Program-made: the position numbers and the translations under genes | Origin: a virus | Virus record (IMG/VR): IMGVR_UViG_3300025647_000193 | Span: 1-28,757 of that record | Direction: 5' to 3' (one strand) | DNA: 28,757 bases | Notes under the pieces: generated by a model | What the model saw: the letters and a program-made list of their open reading frames with translations, nothing else | The model's database searches: none | Told to the model about the DNA's origin: nothing | Shown: one piece after another, positions 28,105 through 28,757 of the stretch | Position numbering within the stretch: the first letter of the stretch is position 1 | How the letters are laid out: each line of letters starts with the position of its first letter

Positions 28105-28660
28105 GGCGCAGCTCCTCGGCAAGCTGCTCGAGCACCCGGCGCAGCTCGGCCTCCAGAATCGCGTTGATCTCGCGCGGGTCGGTCTCGTCGGCGAGCTGGT
28201 CCATGAGCCGGGACGGCATGGCCAGCAGATTCTGCTTGACGACCATGCCGATATCGGCCGCCCGCGACTTGACATCCGCCTTCGGAACCAGCTTGCCCGC
28301 CTCTTCCTCGTATTTGAGCCGCGCCATGCGAGCGAGGTAGACCTCCTTCATCGTCTTCGCCTCGGCGAAGGTCAGCTGGCGTTTTGCGGCCGGCTCGGGC
28401 TGAGGGGCAGGCTGGTCGAGGTCGGCCGGCTCGACGGTTTTGTATTTCCTGGCCGGGTCGCGCACCTGATGCAGCGCCGCGACTGCCTTGGCCATGTCGA
28501 TCTTCTTGCCCTCCAGCTCGAGCTTGCCCGAGCGCACCAGCCGGTTCACGTATTGCCTCGACACGCCGAGACGCCGGGCGAGCTCGGCCTGGCTAATAAG
28601 CTCGCGGTCAGGATAGACCGGGCTCGCCTCCGGCTCCTTTTCCTTCTTGCTCCGCGCCAT
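28097..28660 (-). CDS. Terminase small subunit, Nu1 type
   Basis: Lambda Nu1 binds cos through a winged helix-turn-helix and hands DNA to gpA. Here residues about 21-55 form such a domain (LISQAELARRLGVSRQYVNR, then LVRSGKLELEGKKID), followed by a Pro/Glu linker, a helical segment (LTFAEAKTMKEVYLARMARL) and a C-terminal region that would bind the large subunit. The length is 187 residues against 181 for Nu1. ATG 28660 is preferred to ATG 28669 or TTG 28696, because the charged start ARSKKEKEPE follows, but none has a strong ribosome-binding site. It overlaps the large subunit gene by 8 bases. Confidence 0.9.
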   Translation of the reverse strand: MARSKKEKEPEASPVYPDRELISQAELARRLGVSRQYVNRLVRSGKLELEGKKIDMAKAVAALHQVRDPARKYKTVEPADLDQPAPQPEPAAKRQLTFAEAKTMKEVYLARMARLKYEEEAGKLVPKADVKSRAADIGMVVKQNLLAMPSRLMDQLADETDPREINAILEAELRRVLEQLAEELRRG

Positions 28661-28722
28661 GCCGCACATTCTGCCAGCCGGTTTGCCGGTAAACAAGGCC
28701 GGCGCGTCACCTGTCTTGTCGC

Positions 28723-28751
28723 AAAAAAGTGCGGCTTTTTTCAGCAGCCGC
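28723..28751 (-). terminator. Intrinsic terminator at right window edge
   Basis: On the minus strand GCGGCT (28751-28746) pairs with AGCCGC (28736-28731) around a 9-base loop, followed by AC and six T (28728-28723). It would stop transcription entering from beyond the right edge before the small terminase gene. If the ends of the window join, that transcription is the minus-strand block ending at 166. Confidence 0.65.
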
Positions 28752-28757
28752 GTACCA

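Noticed and set aside
26566-28167. Plus-strand open frame (533 codons) opposite the large terminase
   Set aside because: Antisense to conserved ATPase and nuclease motifs; composition is that of a reverse-complement shadow.
28661-28696. TTG-initiated longer small terminase and a weak TTGTTT/CAGAAT promoter
   Set aside because: The added residues have no domain value and the -35 match is poor, so neither was annotated; the promoter for the late operon remains unidentified.
1-28757. Integrase, CI-like repressor, tRNA genes, transposase or insertion sequence
   Set aside because: Looked for on both strands by motif and found none. The RHH-like protein at 9575 is the only regulator candidate, so a temperate lifestyle is not supported by this window.

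Overview
The window looks like most or all of the genome of a small, GC-rich tailed bacteriophage (siphovirus-like, lambda/HK97-type head and tail genes). Nearly every base is coding, genes overlap by 1 to 8 bases, and a complete lambda-ordered structural set can be read: Nu1-type small terminase, GpA-type large terminase, gpW-like protein, lambda-type portal, protease-capsid fusion, FII-like and U-like joining proteins, tail tube, tail chaperone with a frame change, tape measure, Dit-like protein, large hub/fibre protein. A lipobox protein with spanin-like features points to a Gram-negative host. The host cannot be named from the sequence. I see no integrase, repressor, tRNA or CRISPR array.

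Layout. (1) 166-4347, minus strand: a primase-polymerase/helicase, a small HExxH protein, a RusA resolvase, a lambda gpZ-like minor tail protein and a small unknown. The HExxH gene is bracketed by about ten copies of an 11-base iteron-like unit (1545-2136), next to an AT-rich patch. This is the best candidate for a replication origin or operator cluster. (2) 4348-4483: divergent intergenic region, the likely early control point. (3) 4484-10714, plus strand: a recombination module (coiled-coil protein, Sak4-like ATPase, SSB-like DUF669 protein with an acidic tip, and a Cas4/RecB-like Fe-S nuclease), then a membrane-anchored 3D-domain protein, then a chain of very small genes with reused gene-junction sequences, a ribbon-helix-helix-like protein, a DnaJ-type zinc protein and two 78-residue proteins sharing one start region. 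(4) 10796-28660, minus strand: packaging, head and tail genes run right to left, then three tandem related proteins with possible H-type-lectin-like ends, then three small membrane proteins (candidate lysis cassette). This strand converges with block 3 near 10.75 kb.

The genes fit one infection programme. Blocks 1 and 3 replicate, recombine and resolve DNA and are read outward from the 4.4 kb region. Block 4 makes and fills particles. Intrinsic-terminator-like hairpins follow the capsid gene (22025-22050) and the tail tube gene (19739-19776), and another lies at the extreme right end (28723-28751), where it would close block 1 if the molecule is circular or circularly permuted.

Most notable: the iteron-like cluster; the gpZ gene moved from its usual FII-U position to the end of the replication block; a +1 (not -1) frame relation in the tail chaperone pair; the tandem lectin-like tail proteins; and the Sak4/SSB/Cas4-like operon. 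All functional names come from reading motifs and gene order by eye. No database search was run.
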